Shown: positions 41,849-51,152, numbered from the stretch's first letter. The stretch is 63,852 nt of DNA from Microterricola pindariensis (GCF_002936985.1 NZ_MPZN01000018.1:1-63852); one strand, 5' to 3'. The notes: a model not told the origin generated them from the letters alone. A program made the numbers and translations.

Positions 41849-42529
41849 ATGAGCATCCCAGCAATGGAGCCCGTCGGCCAGCCAATCAGCCTCCGCGCGC
41901 ACGTCGAGAAGGCGCTGTCCTCTGCGATCATCTCGGGCGAGCTCGCGCCGGGCACCATGCTGACCGTGCCGACGCTGGCCGCGCAGTTCGACGTCTCGGC
42001 GACCCCGGTGCGCGAGGCGATGCTCGATCTGGAGGGGCGCGGCTTCGTGGAGTCGGCCCGCAACAAGGGCTTCCGCGTCACCGAGATGAGCGAGGACGCG
42101 CTGCGCGAGCTGGCCGAGGTGCGCCTGTTGCTCGAGCCGCCGGCCATGGAGCGGCTCGCGGGCAGCTTCCCGCTCGAGCAGCTCGCCGCCTTCGAGGAGC
42201 TGGCCGAGCGGATCACCGCCGGTGCCGAGGCGGGCGATCTGCGCGCCTATCTGGAGGCCGACATGCAGTTCCACCTCGACCTCACCCGGCTGCTCGGCAA
42301 CACCCTGCTCGTCGACACCGTCGCGGAGCTGCGCTCGCGCACCCGCTTGCTCGGTCTGGCCTCGATGCTGGAGAGCAAGAAGCTCGGCGACTCCGCCGCC
42401 GAACACGCCGAGCTGCTCGGCTACCTGGCCTCCGGCGATGCCCAGGCCGCACGCGATCTCATGCGCCGCCACATCGCGCACACGACCGGCTGGTGGTCGG
42501 GGAACCCCGAGTCAGAGCAGGGCTCCTAG
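41849..42529 (+). CDS. GntR family regulator, FCD effector domain
   Basis: AAGGAG precedes ATG 41849. The 226-residue protein has a GntR winged helix (about 15-80: SLRAHVEKALSSAIISGELAPGTML, SATPVREAMLDLEGRGFVE) and an FCD domain (about 90-215) with metal-binding residues in EADMQFHLDL and the late RRHIAHTTGWW. It sits 31 bases after the aminopeptidase gene. The five copies of a 14-bp motif upstream of the units in this island make it their probable regulator, with hydroxyproline or a pathway intermediate as effector by inference. Confidence 0.92.
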   Translation: MSIPAMEPVGQPISLRAHVEKALSSAIISGELAPGTMLTVPTLAAQFDVSATPVREAMLDLEGRGFVESARNKGFRVTEMSEDALRELAEVRLLLEPPAMERLAGSFPLEQLAAFEELAERITAGAEAGDLRAYLEADMQFHLDLTRLLGNTLLVDTVAELRSRTRLLGLASMLESKKLGDSAAEHAELLGYLASGDAQAARDLMRRHIAHTTGWWSGNPESEQGS

Positions 42530-42536
42530 ACCGATT

Positions 42537-42556
42537 CCGCCCGCCGTTTTGGGCGG
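42537..42556 (+). terminator. Weak hairpin terminator after gntR
   Basis: CCGCCC (42537-42542) pairs with GGGCGG (42551-42556) around a loop ending in TTTT. The stem is only six pairs. Confidence 0.4.
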
Positions 42557-42592
42557 GATACCAGGGACAGCAGGTCGTTCTCACGTTCCCCA

Positions 42593-42621
42593 TTGGCAAA
42601 ATCAACAATATGTGACATATT
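42593..42621 (+). promoter_or_regulatory. Sigma-70-type promoter of the dehydrogenase operon
   Basis: TTGGCA (42593-42598) and CATATT (42616-42621) are separated by 17 bases. The GntR operator at 42610-42623 covers the -10 element, as expected for repression. Confidence 0.6.
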
Positions 42622-42623
42622 AC
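42610..42623 (+). promoter_or_regulatory. GntR operator site B (D-hydroxyproline dehydrogenase operon)
   Basis: ATGTGACATATTAC includes the inverted half-sites ATGT and ACAT and lies 57 bases before ATG 42681. Confidence 0.7.
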
Positions 42624-42680
42624 TAAAACGAGTCGCAGCAGCGGGTCGCAGAGAACGACAAGCCTCAGAGAGGAGGCGCA

Positions 42681-43916
42681 ATGCCGCTCGGTACCCTCCG
42701 TGCCACCGCCCACCACGCGGGTGCGCGCTCCGCCGACGTCATCGTCATCGGTGCCGGGATCATCGGCGCCGCCTGTGCTCGCTCTCTCGCCCGCTCCGGC
42801 CTCTCGGTGATCGTGCTCGAGCGCTCCGCCGCAGCCAGCGGCACCAGCGCCAAGGGCGAGGGCAACCTGCTCGTCTCCGACAAGGGCCCGGGCGCCGAGC
42901 TGCGCCTGGCCCAGTACGCCGGCTCGCTCTGGCCGAGCGTCGTCGCCGAGCTGCGCACGGAGCTCGGCCCCGACTTCCCCAGCCTCGAGTACGAGCGCAA
43001 GGGCGGCCTGGTCGTCGCGACGACGGATGCCGGAGCCGCGCCGCTGCTCGCATTCGCCGCCGGCCAGCGTGCCGCGGGCGTCGACGCCCTCCCCGTCGGC
43101 ATCGAGGAGGCCCTCGAGCTGGAGCCCGAGCTCAACCCGGCCGCCACGGCCGCCGTCTTCTACCCGGATGACGCCCAGGTGCAGCCCGTCGCGGCCACCG
43201 AGGCGCTGCTGGCATCCGCCCGGCGCTCCGGTGCCACCGTGCACATCGACGCCCGCGTGACCGGGGCGATCCGCAGCCAGCTCCACCCGGACACGGTCAC
43301 CGGCGTGCGCACCACCGCCGGCGAGTTCCACGCCCCCCACGTCATCGTGGCCGCCGGGCCCTGGAGCGGAGAGGTCGCAGAGGCGCTCGGCGTCAGCCTC
43401 CCTGTGCGCCCGCGGCGCGGCATGGTGCTCGTGACCACGCGCATGCCGCACCGCATCTTCCACAAGGTCTACGACGGCGACTACTTCGGGGCCACGCAGT
43501 CCAGCGACGCCGCGTTGCAGACGTCGAGCGTCGTCGAGTCCACCGCGGCCGGAACCGTGCTGATCGGCTCCAGCCGCGAGCAGATCGGCTTCGACGAGCG
43601 CCTGCGGGTCGAGGTGCTGCGCGGCATCGCGGCCAAGTCGCTGCGGCTGTTCCCCTTTCTCGAGAATGCGAGCATCATGCGCACCTACGGTGGCTTCCGG
43701 CCGTTCATGCCCGACCACCTGCCGGTGATCGGCGCCGACCACCGCGCCCCGGGCCTCTGGCACGCCAGCGGCCACGAGGGCGCCGGGATCGGCCTCTCCC
43801 TCGCGACCGCCGAGATCCTCGCCGCCCAGCTGCTCGGCACGACACCGCCGACGGATGCCGCGCCGTTCTCGCTGGCGCGGGCATCGCTCGCCCCCCACCT
43901 CGGCAGCGCCGCCTGA
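42681..43916 (+). CDS. D-hydroxyproline dehydrogenase, FAD catalytic (DAO-type) subunit
   Basis: GAGAGGAGG precedes the ATG. The 411-residue protein has an FAD Rossmann motif VIVIGAGIIGAACARSLARSG, GTSAKGEGNLL, the middle RPRRGMVLVTTRMPHR region and the C-terminal second FAD contact RTYGGFRPFMPDHLPVIG with GHEGAGIGLSLATAE. This is the DAO-family beta subunit of Hcn/LhpBEF-type amine dehydrogenases. In this operon it would oxidise cis-4-hydroxy-D-proline to pyrroline-4-hydroxy-2-carboxylate. It shares the bases TGATG with the ferredoxin-like subunit gene. Confidence 0.88.
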   Translation: MPLGTLRATAHHAGARSADVIVIGAGIIGAACARSLARSGLSVIVLERSAAASGTSAKGEGNLLVSDKGPGAELRLAQYAGSLWPSVVAELRTELGPDFPSLEYERKGGLVVATTDAGAAPLLAFAAGQRAAGVDALPVGIEEALELEPELNPAATAAVFYPDDAQVQPVAATEALLASARRSGATVHIDARVTGAIRSQLHPDTVTGVRTTAGEFHAPHVIVAAGPWSGEVAEALGVSLPVRPRRGMVLVTTRMPHRIFHKVYDGDYFGATQSSDAALQTSSVVESTAAGTVLIGSSREQIGFDERLRVEVLRGIAAKSLRLFPFLENASIMRTYGGFRPFMPDHLPVIGADHRAPGLWHASGHEGAGIGLSLATAEILAAQLLGTTPPTDAAPFSLARASLAPHLGSAA

Positions 43917-44239
43917 TGGCCGCCCGACTGCTGCCGGCCGGCAACGACCCGATCCGCCCGGGCGCGACGCGCGCCCTCTCCCTCTCCGTCGACGGCGAGC
44001 CCATCGACGGCGTCGAGGGGCAGAGCATCGCGGGCGTCATTCTCGCGTCCGGCCGGCTGAGCTGGCGGCGCACCTCGAGCGAGGGCAAGCCGCGCGGGCT
44101 GTTCTGCGGCATCGGCGTCTGCTTCGACTGCATCGTCACCGTGAACGGGGAGCGCGACGTGCGCGCCTGCCAGCGCCGCGCCGCAGACGGCGACGTGGTC
44201 CAGAGCCAACACGACGCCCTGCCGGAGGTGCGCGCATGA
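43916..44239 (+). CDS. D-hydroxyproline dehydrogenase, small [2Fe-2S] subunit
   Basis: The 107-residue protein has a ferredoxin-like [2Fe-2S] cluster motif with Cys64, Cys69, Cys72 and Cys85 (CGIGVCFDC then C). Such small subunits (LhpE/HcnA type) join the two flavin subunits and pass electrons between them. It overlaps the next gene by four bases. The three subunit genes are contiguous and in the order beta, small, alpha. Confidence 0.9.
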   Translation: MAARLLPAGNDPIRPGATRALSLSVDGEPIDGVEGQSIAGVILASGRLSWRRTSSEGKPRGLFCGIGVCFDCIVTVNGERDVRACQRRAADGDVVQSQHDALPEVRA

Positions 44240-45693
44240 GCCACCGCAGCGTTCTCGTCATCGGTGCCGGCCCGGCCGGGCTGGCCGCAGCGCGCGCCGC
44301 GCGGGCGGCCGGCGCCAGCGTCACGCTGCTCGACTCCTCCGACTACCTCGGCGGCCAGTACTGGCGGCACCTGCCCGCGGCCCGCCCGGCCGGCAACGAG
44401 AAGGTGCTGCACCACGGCTGGTCGACGTTTTCCGCGCTCCGCCGGGAGCTCGAGGCGGATGCCGGCTGCGAGATCGTCCTGGGCGCGCAGGTCTGGGCGC
44501 TCGAGACCGCCCACGGAGCCGAGGCACCCACCGTCCACGCCCTGATCGGCCCCGTTGACGGCATCCGCCGCTCTGGCCGCAGCTTCACCGCCGACGCGCT
44601 CGTGCTCGCCACGGGCGCACACGACCGCACCCTGCCGTTCCCCGGCTGGGACCTGCCCGGCGTCTTCACCGCCGGCGCCGCCCAGGCCTTCGCCAAGGGC
44701 GAGCGGGTGGCCGTCGGGAGTCGCGTCGTCGTCGCCGGAGCCGGGCCGTTCCTGCTTCCCGTCGCCGCGTCGCTCACGCAGAGCGGAGCCCGCGTGCTCG
44801 GCGTCTACGAGGCCAACGGCATCGGCCGGCTGCTGCGCGGCTGGCTGCCCCGGCCCTGGCGCCTGCTCGGCGCGTCGAAGAAGGCCGGCGAGGCGCTGGG
44901 CTACCTGCGCAACCACCTCGGCAACCGGATCCCGTACCGCACCGGCCAGGCCGTCATCGCGGCGCACGGCACCGACCGGGTCGAGGCGGTCACCATCGCC
45001 AAACTCGACGCCGAGTGGCGCCCGATCCCGTCGACGGCCAGGCGCGTGAGCGCCGACGCCGTCTGCGTCAGCCACGGCTTCACCCCGCGCCTCGAGCTGC
45101 CGATCGCTGCCGGCTGCGCCCTCGACGCCGACCGCTTCGTGACCGTCGACGGCCGCCAGGCCACGACGACGGCGAGCGTCTACGCGGCCGGAGAGATCAC
45201 TGGCATCGGCGGCGTCGACGCCGCCCTCGCCGAGGGCCAGATCGCCGGGCACTGCGCGGCGGGAGGGCACCAAGGCGACCCGGTCGTGAAGGCGGCGGTA
45301 GCGGCGCGAGCCACCTTCACCGACTTCGCCTCCCGGATCGAGGCCGCCCACGGCATCCGCCCCGGCTGGACCGCCTGGCTGCACGAGGACACCCTCGTCT
45401 GCCGCTGCGAGGAGGTCAGCTACGGCCGGCTCTGCAGCGCGGCCAGCGCCACCGACTCGGCCAGCCTGCGCTCGCAGAAGCTGAGCAGCCGGGCCGGGCT
45501 CGGCATCTGCCAGGGCCGGGTGTGCGGCCGCACCGTCGAGCAGATCCTCGCCGCCGAGCGGCCGGGCGGCATGCGCGACGGGGCGAGCACCGACCGCCGC
45601 CCCATCGTCGCCCCCGTGCGCATCGGCGAGCTCGCCGCAGCGGCGGCGGACCAGACCTCTTCACCCACGCTCATCAGCACAGAACGTCCGTAG
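44236..45693 (+). CDS. D-hydroxyproline dehydrogenase, large FAD/NAD(P)-binding subunit
   Basis: The 485-residue protein has FAD motif VLVIGAGPAGLAAARAARAAG and a second dinucleotide site VVVAGAGPFLLPVAASL, then GRQATTTASVYAAGEI (third FAD contact). The C-terminal 100 residues are a BFD-like [2Fe-2S] domain with CRCEEV and GICQGRVCG. It matches the alpha subunit (LhpF/HcnB) of heterotrimeric flavin dehydrogenases that feed electrons onward. After the stop, 11 bases lead to the deaminase start. Confidence 0.9.
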   Translation: MSHRSVLVIGAGPAGLAAARAARAAGASVTLLDSSDYLGGQYWRHLPAARPAGNEKVLHHGWSTFSALRRELEADAGCEIVLGAQVWALETAHGAEAPTVHALIGPVDGIRRSGRSFTADALVLATGAHDRTLPFPGWDLPGVFTAGAAQAFAKGERVAVGSRVVVAGAGPFLLPVAASLTQSGARVLGVYEANGIGRLLRGWLPRPWRLLGASKKAGEALGYLRNHLGNRIPYRTGQAVIAAHGTDRVEAVTIAKLDAEWRPIPSTARRVSADAVCVSHGFTPRLELPIAAGCALDADRFVTVDGRQATTTASVYAAGEITGIGGVDAALAEGQIAGHCAAGGHQGDPVVKAAVAARATFTDFASRIEAAHGIRPGWTAWLHEDTLVCRCEEVSYGRLCSAASATDSASLRSQKLSSRAGLGICQGRVCGRTVEQILAAERPGGMRDGASTDRRPIVAPVRIGELAAAAADQTSSPTLISTERP

Positions 45694-45704
45694 AAAGGAC
45701 AACC

Positions 45705-46622
45705 ATGACCGACACAACAATCGATCTGGGCGGCGTCGTCGTCGCCACGACCCTCGCGTTCAAGGAAGACGCCTCTGCCCCCGCCGGCCTCGCCGTCGAC
45801 TGGGAGAAGTTCGCGGAGCACTGCAACTTCCTGATGGAGAACGGATGCCGCGGCGTCGGCCCGAACGGCTCGCTCGGCGAGTACGAGGCCCTCACCGATG
45901 AGGAGCGCCGCAAGGTCATCCAGGTCGCCGTCGAGGCCGTCGCCGGCCGCGGCGTCGTGGTCGCCGGCGTGCACGGCGTCGGCTGGCACCAGGCCGTCAA
46001 GTGGGCCCAGTACGCCAAGGAGGACGGCGCGGACGGCGTGCTGCTGCTGCCGCCGACCATGTACAAGTCCAACGACGACGAGATCTTCCTGCACTATAAG
46101 AAGGTGGCGGAGGTCGGCCTGCCGATCATGATCTACAACAACCCCTTCTCGATGAAGGTCGACATGTCGCCGCAGCTCATCGCGCGCCTCGCCACCATCC
46201 CCGGCGTCGTCGCCGTGAAGGAGTTCTCCACCGACATCCGCCGCGTGCTCGAGATCAAGGAACTCTGCGACCTCGACGTCATCTGCGGCGCCGACGACCT
46301 GCTCTTCGAGTCGCTCGTCGCCGGCGCGGACGGCTGGTTCGCCGGCTACCCGAACGCCTTCCCGAAGGAGGCCGTCGAGATCTACGACCAGGTCAAGGCC
46401 GGCAACATCGCCGAGGCGCTCGAGCTGTACCGCCACCTGATCACGGTGTTCCGCTGGGACACCAAGATCGAGTTCGTCCAGGCCATCAAGCTCTCGATCG
46501 ACATCGCCGGGCAGAGCTACGGCGGCGTCACCCGCCCGCCGCGCGGCCCGCTGAGCGCCGAGCAGGAGGCACAGGTGCGTGCCGACACCCAGAAGGCACT
46601 GGACTACATCGCCAGCCGCTAA
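45705..46622 (+). CDS. 1-pyrroline-4-hydroxy-2-carboxylate deaminase (DHDPS/NAL family)
   Basis: AGAAAGGAC precedes ATG 45705. The 305-residue TIM-barrel protein has Schiff-base Lys172 in GVVAVKEFS, Tyr144 in MIYNNP and NGSLGEYEALTDEER, all typical of dihydrodipicolinate-synthase-like enzymes. In hydroxyproline pathways this family member removes ammonia from the cyclic imine to give 2-oxoglutarate semialdehyde. The assignment rests on the position between dehydrogenase, epimerase and semialdehyde dehydrogenase; sequence alone would allow other aldolases of this family. Confidence 0.88.
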   Translation: MTDTTIDLGGVVVATTLAFKEDASAPAGLAVDWEKFAEHCNFLMENGCRGVGPNGSLGEYEALTDEERRKVIQVAVEAVAGRGVVVAGVHGVGWHQAVKWAQYAKEDGADGVLLLPPTMYKSNDDEIFLHYKKVAEVGLPIMIYNNPFSMKVDMSPQLIARLATIPGVVAVKEFSTDIRRVLEIKELCDLDVICGADDLLFESLVAGADGWFAGYPNAFPKEAVEIYDQVKAGNIAEALELYRHLITVFRWDTKIEFVQAIKLSIDIAGQSYGGVTRPPRGPLSAEQEAQVRADTQKALDYIASR

Positions 46623-46633
46623 CACCAGCAACA

Positions 46634-46669
46634 CGGATGCCGGCCGGGCACGCGCCCGGCCGGCATCCG
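46634..46669 (+). terminator. Intercistronic hairpin after the deaminase gene
   Basis: A 16-bp perfect stem (46634-46649 with 46654-46669) closes the loop ACGC. It is strong, has no T run and lies 44 bases ahead of the epimerase start, so it may partly terminate transcription or stabilise the upstream mRNA. Confidence 0.6.
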
Positions 46670-46712
46670 CCCCCGACGTCACACCGCAACAGAACCAGCC
46701 CCTGGAGGACAC

Positions 46713-47714
46713 ATGCGTTCCACTCGACTGATCAGCGCCGTCGACTCGCACACGGAGGGCATGCCCACCCGGGTGGTCACCGGCGGCGTCGGCGTCATCC
46801 CGGGCGCGACCATGAACGAGAAACGCCTCTACTTCATGGAACACCTCGACCACATCCGGCAGTTCCTGATGAACGAGCCGCGCGGCCACGCCGCCATGAG
46901 CGGGGCCATCCTGCAGCCCGCGACGCGCGAGGACTGCGACTGGGGCGTCGTCTACATCGAGGTCTCCGGCTGCCTGCCGATGTGCGGCCACGGCACGATC
47001 GGCGTCGCCACCGTGCTCGTGGAGACCGGCATGGTCGCGGTGCAGGAGCCGGTCACGACGATCCGCCTCGACACCCCGGCCGGCCTGGTGATCGCCCGCG
47101 TCGCGGTCAGCGACGGGCACGCCGACTCGGTCACGATCGAGAACGTGCCGAGCTACGTCGACCGGCTCGACGCCACGATCGAGGTGCCGGGCCTCGGCAC
47201 CGTGCCGTACTCGCTCGCCTTCGGCGGCAACTTCTACGCCATGGTCAACCTCGACGACGTCGGCCTCCCCTTCGACCGGAGCAGGCACCAGGAGGTCACC
47301 GCAGCCGGCCTCGCCATCATGGAGGCCATCAACGCGGGGGACCCGCCCCGGCACCCGTCCATCGACGGCGTCGACCACTGCCACCACGTCGAGTTCATCG
47401 CCCCCGGCTCTGACGCGACGCTCTCGCGGCACGCCATGTCGATCTACCCCGGCTGGTTCGACCGCTCCCCGTGCGGAACGGGCACCTCGGCCAGGATGGC
47501 CGAGCTCTGGGCGCGCGGCGAGCTGCCGCTCGGCCAGGACTTCACGAACGAGTCCTTCATCGGCAGCCGCTTCGTCGGCCGGCTCATCGCCGAGACCGAG
47601 GTCGACGGCCGCCCGGCCGTCATCCCGACGATCACCGGCCGCGCCTGGGTGACCGGCATCGGCCAGTACATGCTCGACCCCAGCGACCCCTTCCCCACCG
47701 GCTTCCAGTTCTAG
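46713..47714 (+). CDS. 4-hydroxyproline 2-epimerase (proline racemase family)
   Basis: GGAGGACAC precedes the ATG. The 333-residue protein has both catalytic cysteines of proline racemase-type epimerases: Cys91 in PMCGHGTIG and Cys254 in RSPCGTGTSA, plus NEPRGHAAMSG. The Cys/Cys pair agrees with epimerisation of trans-4-hydroxy-L-proline to cis-4-hydroxy-D-proline, the first step of the pathway. Proline racemase activity cannot be excluded from sequence, but the neighbours favour hydroxyproline. Confidence 0.9.
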   Translation: MRSTRLISAVDSHTEGMPTRVVTGGVGVIPGATMNEKRLYFMEHLDHIRQFLMNEPRGHAAMSGAILQPATREDCDWGVVYIEVSGCLPMCGHGTIGVATVLVETGMVAVQEPVTTIRLDTPAGLVIARVAVSDGHADSVTIENVPSYVDRLDATIEVPGLGTVPYSLAFGGNFYAMVNLDDVGLPFDRSRHQEVTAAGLAIMEAINAGDPPRHPSIDGVDHCHHVEFIAPGSDATLSRHAMSIYPGWFDRSPCGTGTSARMAELWARGELPLGQDFTNESFIGSRFVGRLIAETEVDGRPAVIPTITGRAWVTGIGQYMLDPSDPFPTGFQF

Positions 47715-47723
47715 GAGAATCCC

Positions 47724-49232
47724 ATGACCAACACACTCTCTGAGGCGCGTCGCGCCGAACTGGACACCGTCGCCGCCCGCGCGGACGCGGCGGCCGCGCC
47801 CTATGCCGCCACCGCGCCGGGCGAGCGGGCCGCCGCGCTCGTGGCCGTGGCCGGCACCCTCGCCGCGCACGCCGCCGAGCTCGTCGCGCTCGGCATGGCG
47901 GAGACGGGCCTCACCGAGGCGCGGCTGAACGGCGAGCTCACCCGCACCGCGGTGCAGCTGCGCCTCTTCGCCGACGTCGTCAGAGACGGCGGCTACCTCG
48001 ACGCCCGCATCGACGCGGCAGACGGCGACTTCGTGCTCGGCGCGCGCCCCGATGTGCGCCGGGTGCTCACCGCGCTCGGACCCGTCGTCAACTTCGCCGC
48101 GAGCAACTTCCCCTTCGCGTTCTCCGTGGCCGGCGGCGACACGGCCGCGGCCCTGGCGGCCGGCTGCCCGGTGATCCTCAAGGGGCACTCCGGCCACCCG
48201 CGCCTCGGCGCGCGCACGGCCGAGCTCGTCGCGGCCGCCCTCGACGGCGCCGGGATGCCGGACGGCACCTTCCAGTTCATCCTCGGCCAGCAGGAGGGCG
48301 TCGCGATCCTGCAGGACCCGCGCGTGCGCGCCGGATCGTTCACCGGCTCGATCCCGGCCGGCCGCCTGCTCGCCGACATCGCCGCCGCCCGCCCGGCTCC
48401 CATCCCGTTCTTCGGCGAGCTCGGCAGCCTGAACCCCGTGTTCGTCACGCCGGCCGCCATCGCCGAGCGGGGCGCGGCCATCGCCGCCGGCTACGTCGCG
48501 AGCGTCGCCGGCTCGGCCGGGCAGCTCTGCACCAAGCCCGGCTTCGTCTTCGTGCCGGCCGGGCACGGCCTGGCCGCCGCCCTCTCGGATGCCGCGGAAT
48601 CCGTCGCCCCGCACCGCCTGCTGAACCCGCGCATCGCGGCCGGCTTCGGCGCACGGCGCGCCGAGATCTTCCAGACGCCGGGCGTCAGCGTGCTGGCCGA
48701 GGGCGAGCTGAACGAGGACCAGGACGGGCAGGGCTGGGCCACCGTCACGATCGTCTCCGTCTCGGCGGAGACGCTGCGCGCGCAGCGCGAGCGGCTGCTC
48801 GAGGAGGCCTTCGGCCCGCTGTCGATCCTCGTCGAGTACCCGGCGGACGCGGACCTCGCCGGCCTCGTCGCCGAGCTGTTCGAGGGCAACCTCACCGCCA
48901 CGGTGCACATCGGGGCGGGGGAGGACTCGGCCGAGCTGCGCGAGCTGGTGCGTGTGCTGAGCGGCCACGCCGGCCGGGTGCTGTTCGACGGCTGGCCGAC
49001 CGGCGTCGCCGTCACCCCCGCGATGCAGCACGGCGGCCCGTGGCCGGCCACCACGAACGACTCGAGCACCTCGGTGGGCACTGCGGCCATCTCGCGCTTC
49101 CTGCGCGGCGTCGCCTACCAGGGCACCCCGCAGGCGCTGCTGCCGGCGCCGCTGCAGGACGCGAACCCCTGGAACGTGCCGCAGTCCTTCGCGCCCGCTG
49201 GGCAGTCGCGCAGCTGGGGCTCCGCCTCGTAG
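47724..49232 (+). CDS. 2-oxoglutarate semialdehyde dehydrogenase (NADP-type ALDH)
   Basis: AGGAG precedes ATG 47724. The 502-residue aldehyde dehydrogenase has Asn128 in NFAASNFPFAFS, Lys153, general base Glu232 in FFGELGSLNP and catalytic Cys269 in AGQLCTKPG. This FFGELGSLNP/GQLCTKPG combination is typical of ketoglutarate semialdehyde dehydrogenases (type III-like) from hydroxyproline and pentose pathways. It makes 2-oxoglutarate for the TCA cycle and completes the pathway. It follows the epimerase gene by nine bases. Confidence 0.9.
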   Translation: MTNTLSEARRAELDTVAARADAAAAPYAATAPGERAAALVAVAGTLAAHAAELVALGMAETGLTEARLNGELTRTAVQLRLFADVVRDGGYLDARIDAADGDFVLGARPDVRRVLTALGPVVNFAASNFPFAFSVAGGDTAAALAAGCPVILKGHSGHPRLGARTAELVAAALDGAGMPDGTFQFILGQQEGVAILQDPRVRAGSFTGSIPAGRLLADIAAARPAPIPFFGELGSLNPVFVTPAAIAERGAAIAAGYVASVAGSAGQLCTKPGFVFVPAGHGLAAALSDAAESVAPHRLLNPRIAAGFGARRAEIFQTPGVSVLAEGELNEDQDGQGWATVTIVSVSAETLRAQRERLLEEAFGPLSILVEYPADADLAGLVAELFEGNLTATVHIGAGEDSAELRELVRVLSGHAGRVLFDGWPTGVAVTPAMQHGGPWPATTNDSSTSVGTAAISRFLRGVAYQGTPQALLPAPLQDANPWNVPQSFAPAGQSRSWGSAS

Positions 49233-49242
49233 CGGCGCGCCC

Positions 49243-49284
49243 AGGCTGGCTAGGTCACGATTCGGCCCGGATGCTAGCCAGCCT
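49243..49284 (+). terminator. Hairpin after the semialdehyde dehydrogenase gene
   Basis: An 11-bp perfect stem (49243-49253 with 49274-49284) encloses a 20-base loop, 10 bases after the stop and just before GntR site C. Confidence 0.6.
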
Positions 49285-49294
49285 CGGTCCAAAT

Positions 49295-49308
49295 ATGTAA
49301 CATGTCAC
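49295..49308 (+). promoter_or_regulatory. GntR operator site C (peptide importer operon)
   Basis: ATGTAACATGTCAC agrees fully with the consensus and is an inverted repeat at ATGT-ACAT. It lies 52 bases upstream of ATG 49361. Confidence 0.75.
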
Positions 49309-49360
49309 TTACTACAGGTGCCAACCGGGTGCCCATATTCAACGATGAACATGGTGAAAG

Positions 49361-51121
49361 ATGACGAAGCTTTTCAAGAGTGCAATTGCCATCGTCGGCA
49401 CAGTCGCGATTCTCTCCACCGCGGCCTGTTCGACACCTGGAGACGGCGGCACAGACAGCCAGGGCGCGACCGGCGGGACGCTCAAGGTCCTCGCCAACGG
49501 CGACGTCGACCACCTCGACCCGCAGCTCACGGCCTACGTCCCCGTGGCCGGCGTCATGCACGCGATCTCGCGCTCGTTGATCGGATACCCGACGGTCGAG
49601 GACCCGGACGCCCGCATCGTGCCGGAGGGCGACCTCGCCGCCGCGCTCCCCGAGGCCAGCGCAGACGGCCTGACCTACACCTTCACCCTCCGCGACGGCG
49701 TGAGCTGGGGTGCCCCTGACGGCGCCCGCCCCCTCGTCGCCAACGACTTCGAGCGGGGCATCAAGCGCCTGTGCAACCCGCTGATGTCCGGCGCCATGCT
49801 CGGCTACTTCCAGTTCCTGATCGAGGGCATGGACACCTTCTGCACCGGCTTCGCCGATGTCGCACCGGATGCCGCCTCGATGAAGGACTACATCGAGAAC
49901 AACGACATCAGCGGAATCGAGTCGCCGGACGAGAAGACGATCGTCGTCACGCTCACCGAGCCGGCGAGCGACTTCATTTACATGGTCTCGCTCGACGCAG
50001 CGGCCCCCGCGCCGATCGAGGCGCTGGACTACCTGCCCGACTCGCCGGAGTACCGCGCCAACTTCGTCGCGAGCGGCCCGTACACGGTCGAGAGCCACAG
50101 CCCGGACGCGCTCCTCGTGCTGAAGCGCAACGACGCGTGGAGCGCCGACTCCGACACGCTCCGCAAGGCATACGTCGACCGCATCGAGATGACGATGGGC
50201 GTCGAGGGCGACTCCGCGATGCAGCAGCTGCAGGCCGGCTCCGCCGACCTGCTCTTCGACATCCAGCCGAGCCCGGCCAACATCCAGCAGCTCAAGGCCG
50301 TGAACGACACGAAGCTGAGCACGATGCCCAACGGCGGCGTCGACCAGTTCATGTGGATCAACACCAAGACCTCCAACAACGGCGGGGCGCTGCAGGACAT
50401 CCGCGTGCGCCAGGCACTGCAGTACGCGGTCGACAAGGCAGCCGTCATCCAGACCATGGGCGGCGAGGAGCTGGCCGCGGTCAACAACGGCATCTTCGGG
50501 CCTGGCATCGTCGGCTACCTGCCGTACGAGCCGTACCCCACCACCGGGTCCAAGGGTGACCCCGAGAAGGCGAAGGCCCTCCTCGCCGAGGCCGGCTACC
50601 CGAACGGCCTCACGCTCAAGTTCCCGTACCGCAACCTCGGCCTGCAGCCCGACATCGCCCAGACCGTGCAGTCCAGCCTCGAGAAGGCCGGCTTCACGAT
50701 CGAGCTCACCCCGGTGCCGCCGACCGACTACTACGCCAACCTCATGACGAACCACGACAACGCCGTCAACGGCGTGTGGGACATCGCACTGGTCGGCTGG
50801 TCGCCGGACTGGCAGGGCGGCGCGGCCCGCTCGGTCTTCCAGCCGCAGTTCACCTTCAACGGCACCCCGCAGGCGTACAACTACCTCGACTACAACAACG
50901 ACGAGGCGAACGAGTACGCCAAGCAGGCCCTGCTGGCGACGAGCCCCGAGGAGGCTGCCGCGCTCTGGCACAAGGTCGACGAGAGCGTCCTCGCCGACGC
51001 CGTGATCCTGCCGATCGCGTCGCGCCTCAAGGCGAACTACCACAGCGACCGGGTCGTCGGCTTCACGCCGTACGCGCTCAGCCAGAACGGTGACTGGACG
51101 AACGTGCAGCTCAAGAAGTAG
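49361..51121 (+). CDS. Peptide ABC transporter substrate-binding lipoprotein
   Basis: The 586-residue protein has a signal sequence (KLFKSAIAIVGTVAILSTAAC) with lipobox Cys23, then the family 5 solute-binding fold with LDPQLTAYVPVAGVMHAISRSLI and RVRQALQYAVDKAAVIQ. DppA/OppA-like proteins of this length bind short peptides. Its promoter site and downstream iminopeptidase suggest proline- or hydroxyproline-containing peptides. GGTGAAAG precedes ATG 49361, a weak ribosome site. Confidence 0.92.
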   Translation: MTKLFKSAIAIVGTVAILSTAACSTPGDGGTDSQGATGGTLKVLANGDVDHLDPQLTAYVPVAGVMHAISRSLIGYPTVEDPDARIVPEGDLAAALPEASADGLTYTFTLRDGVSWGAPDGARPLVANDFERGIKRLCNPLMSGAMLGYFQFLIEGMDTFCTGFADVAPDAASMKDYIENNDISGIESPDEKTIVVTLTEPASDFIYMVSLDAAAPAPIEALDYLPDSPEYRANFVASGPYTVESHSPDALLVLKRNDAWSADSDTLRKAYVDRIEMTMGVEGDSAMQQLQAGSADLLFDIQPSPANIQQLKAVNDTKLSTMPNGGVDQFMWINTKTSNNGGALQDIRVRQALQYAVDKAAVIQTMGGEELAAVNNGIFGPGIVGYLPYEPYPTTGSKGDPEKAKALLAEAGYPNGLTLKFPYRNLGLQPDIAQTVQSSLEKAGFTIELTPVPPTDYYANLMTNHDNAVNGVWDIALVGWSPDWQGGAARSVFQPQFTFNGTPQAYNYLDYNNDEANEYAKQALLATSPEEAAALWHKVDESVLADAVILPIASRLKANYHSDRVVGFTPYALSQNGDWTNVQLKK

Positions 51122-51152
51122 CCCGGTCGAACCGGATCGTCTGAGTACACCT

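Noticed and set aside
42537-42680. Small gene between gntR and the dehydrogenase
   Set aside because: Frames are short and the space is filled by a hairpin, a sigma-70-type promoter and the GntR operator.
46634-46669. Mobile-element terminal repeat
   Set aside because: The perfect palindrome is a compact hairpin with a four-base loop between two operon genes, better explained as an intercistronic or terminator hairpin.
45420-49292. Very long minus-strand open frame (about 1290 codons) across the hydroxyproline genes
   Set aside because: It covers four well-supported plus-strand enzymes and its product has no recognisable motif; high GC removes stop codons from the opposite strand.
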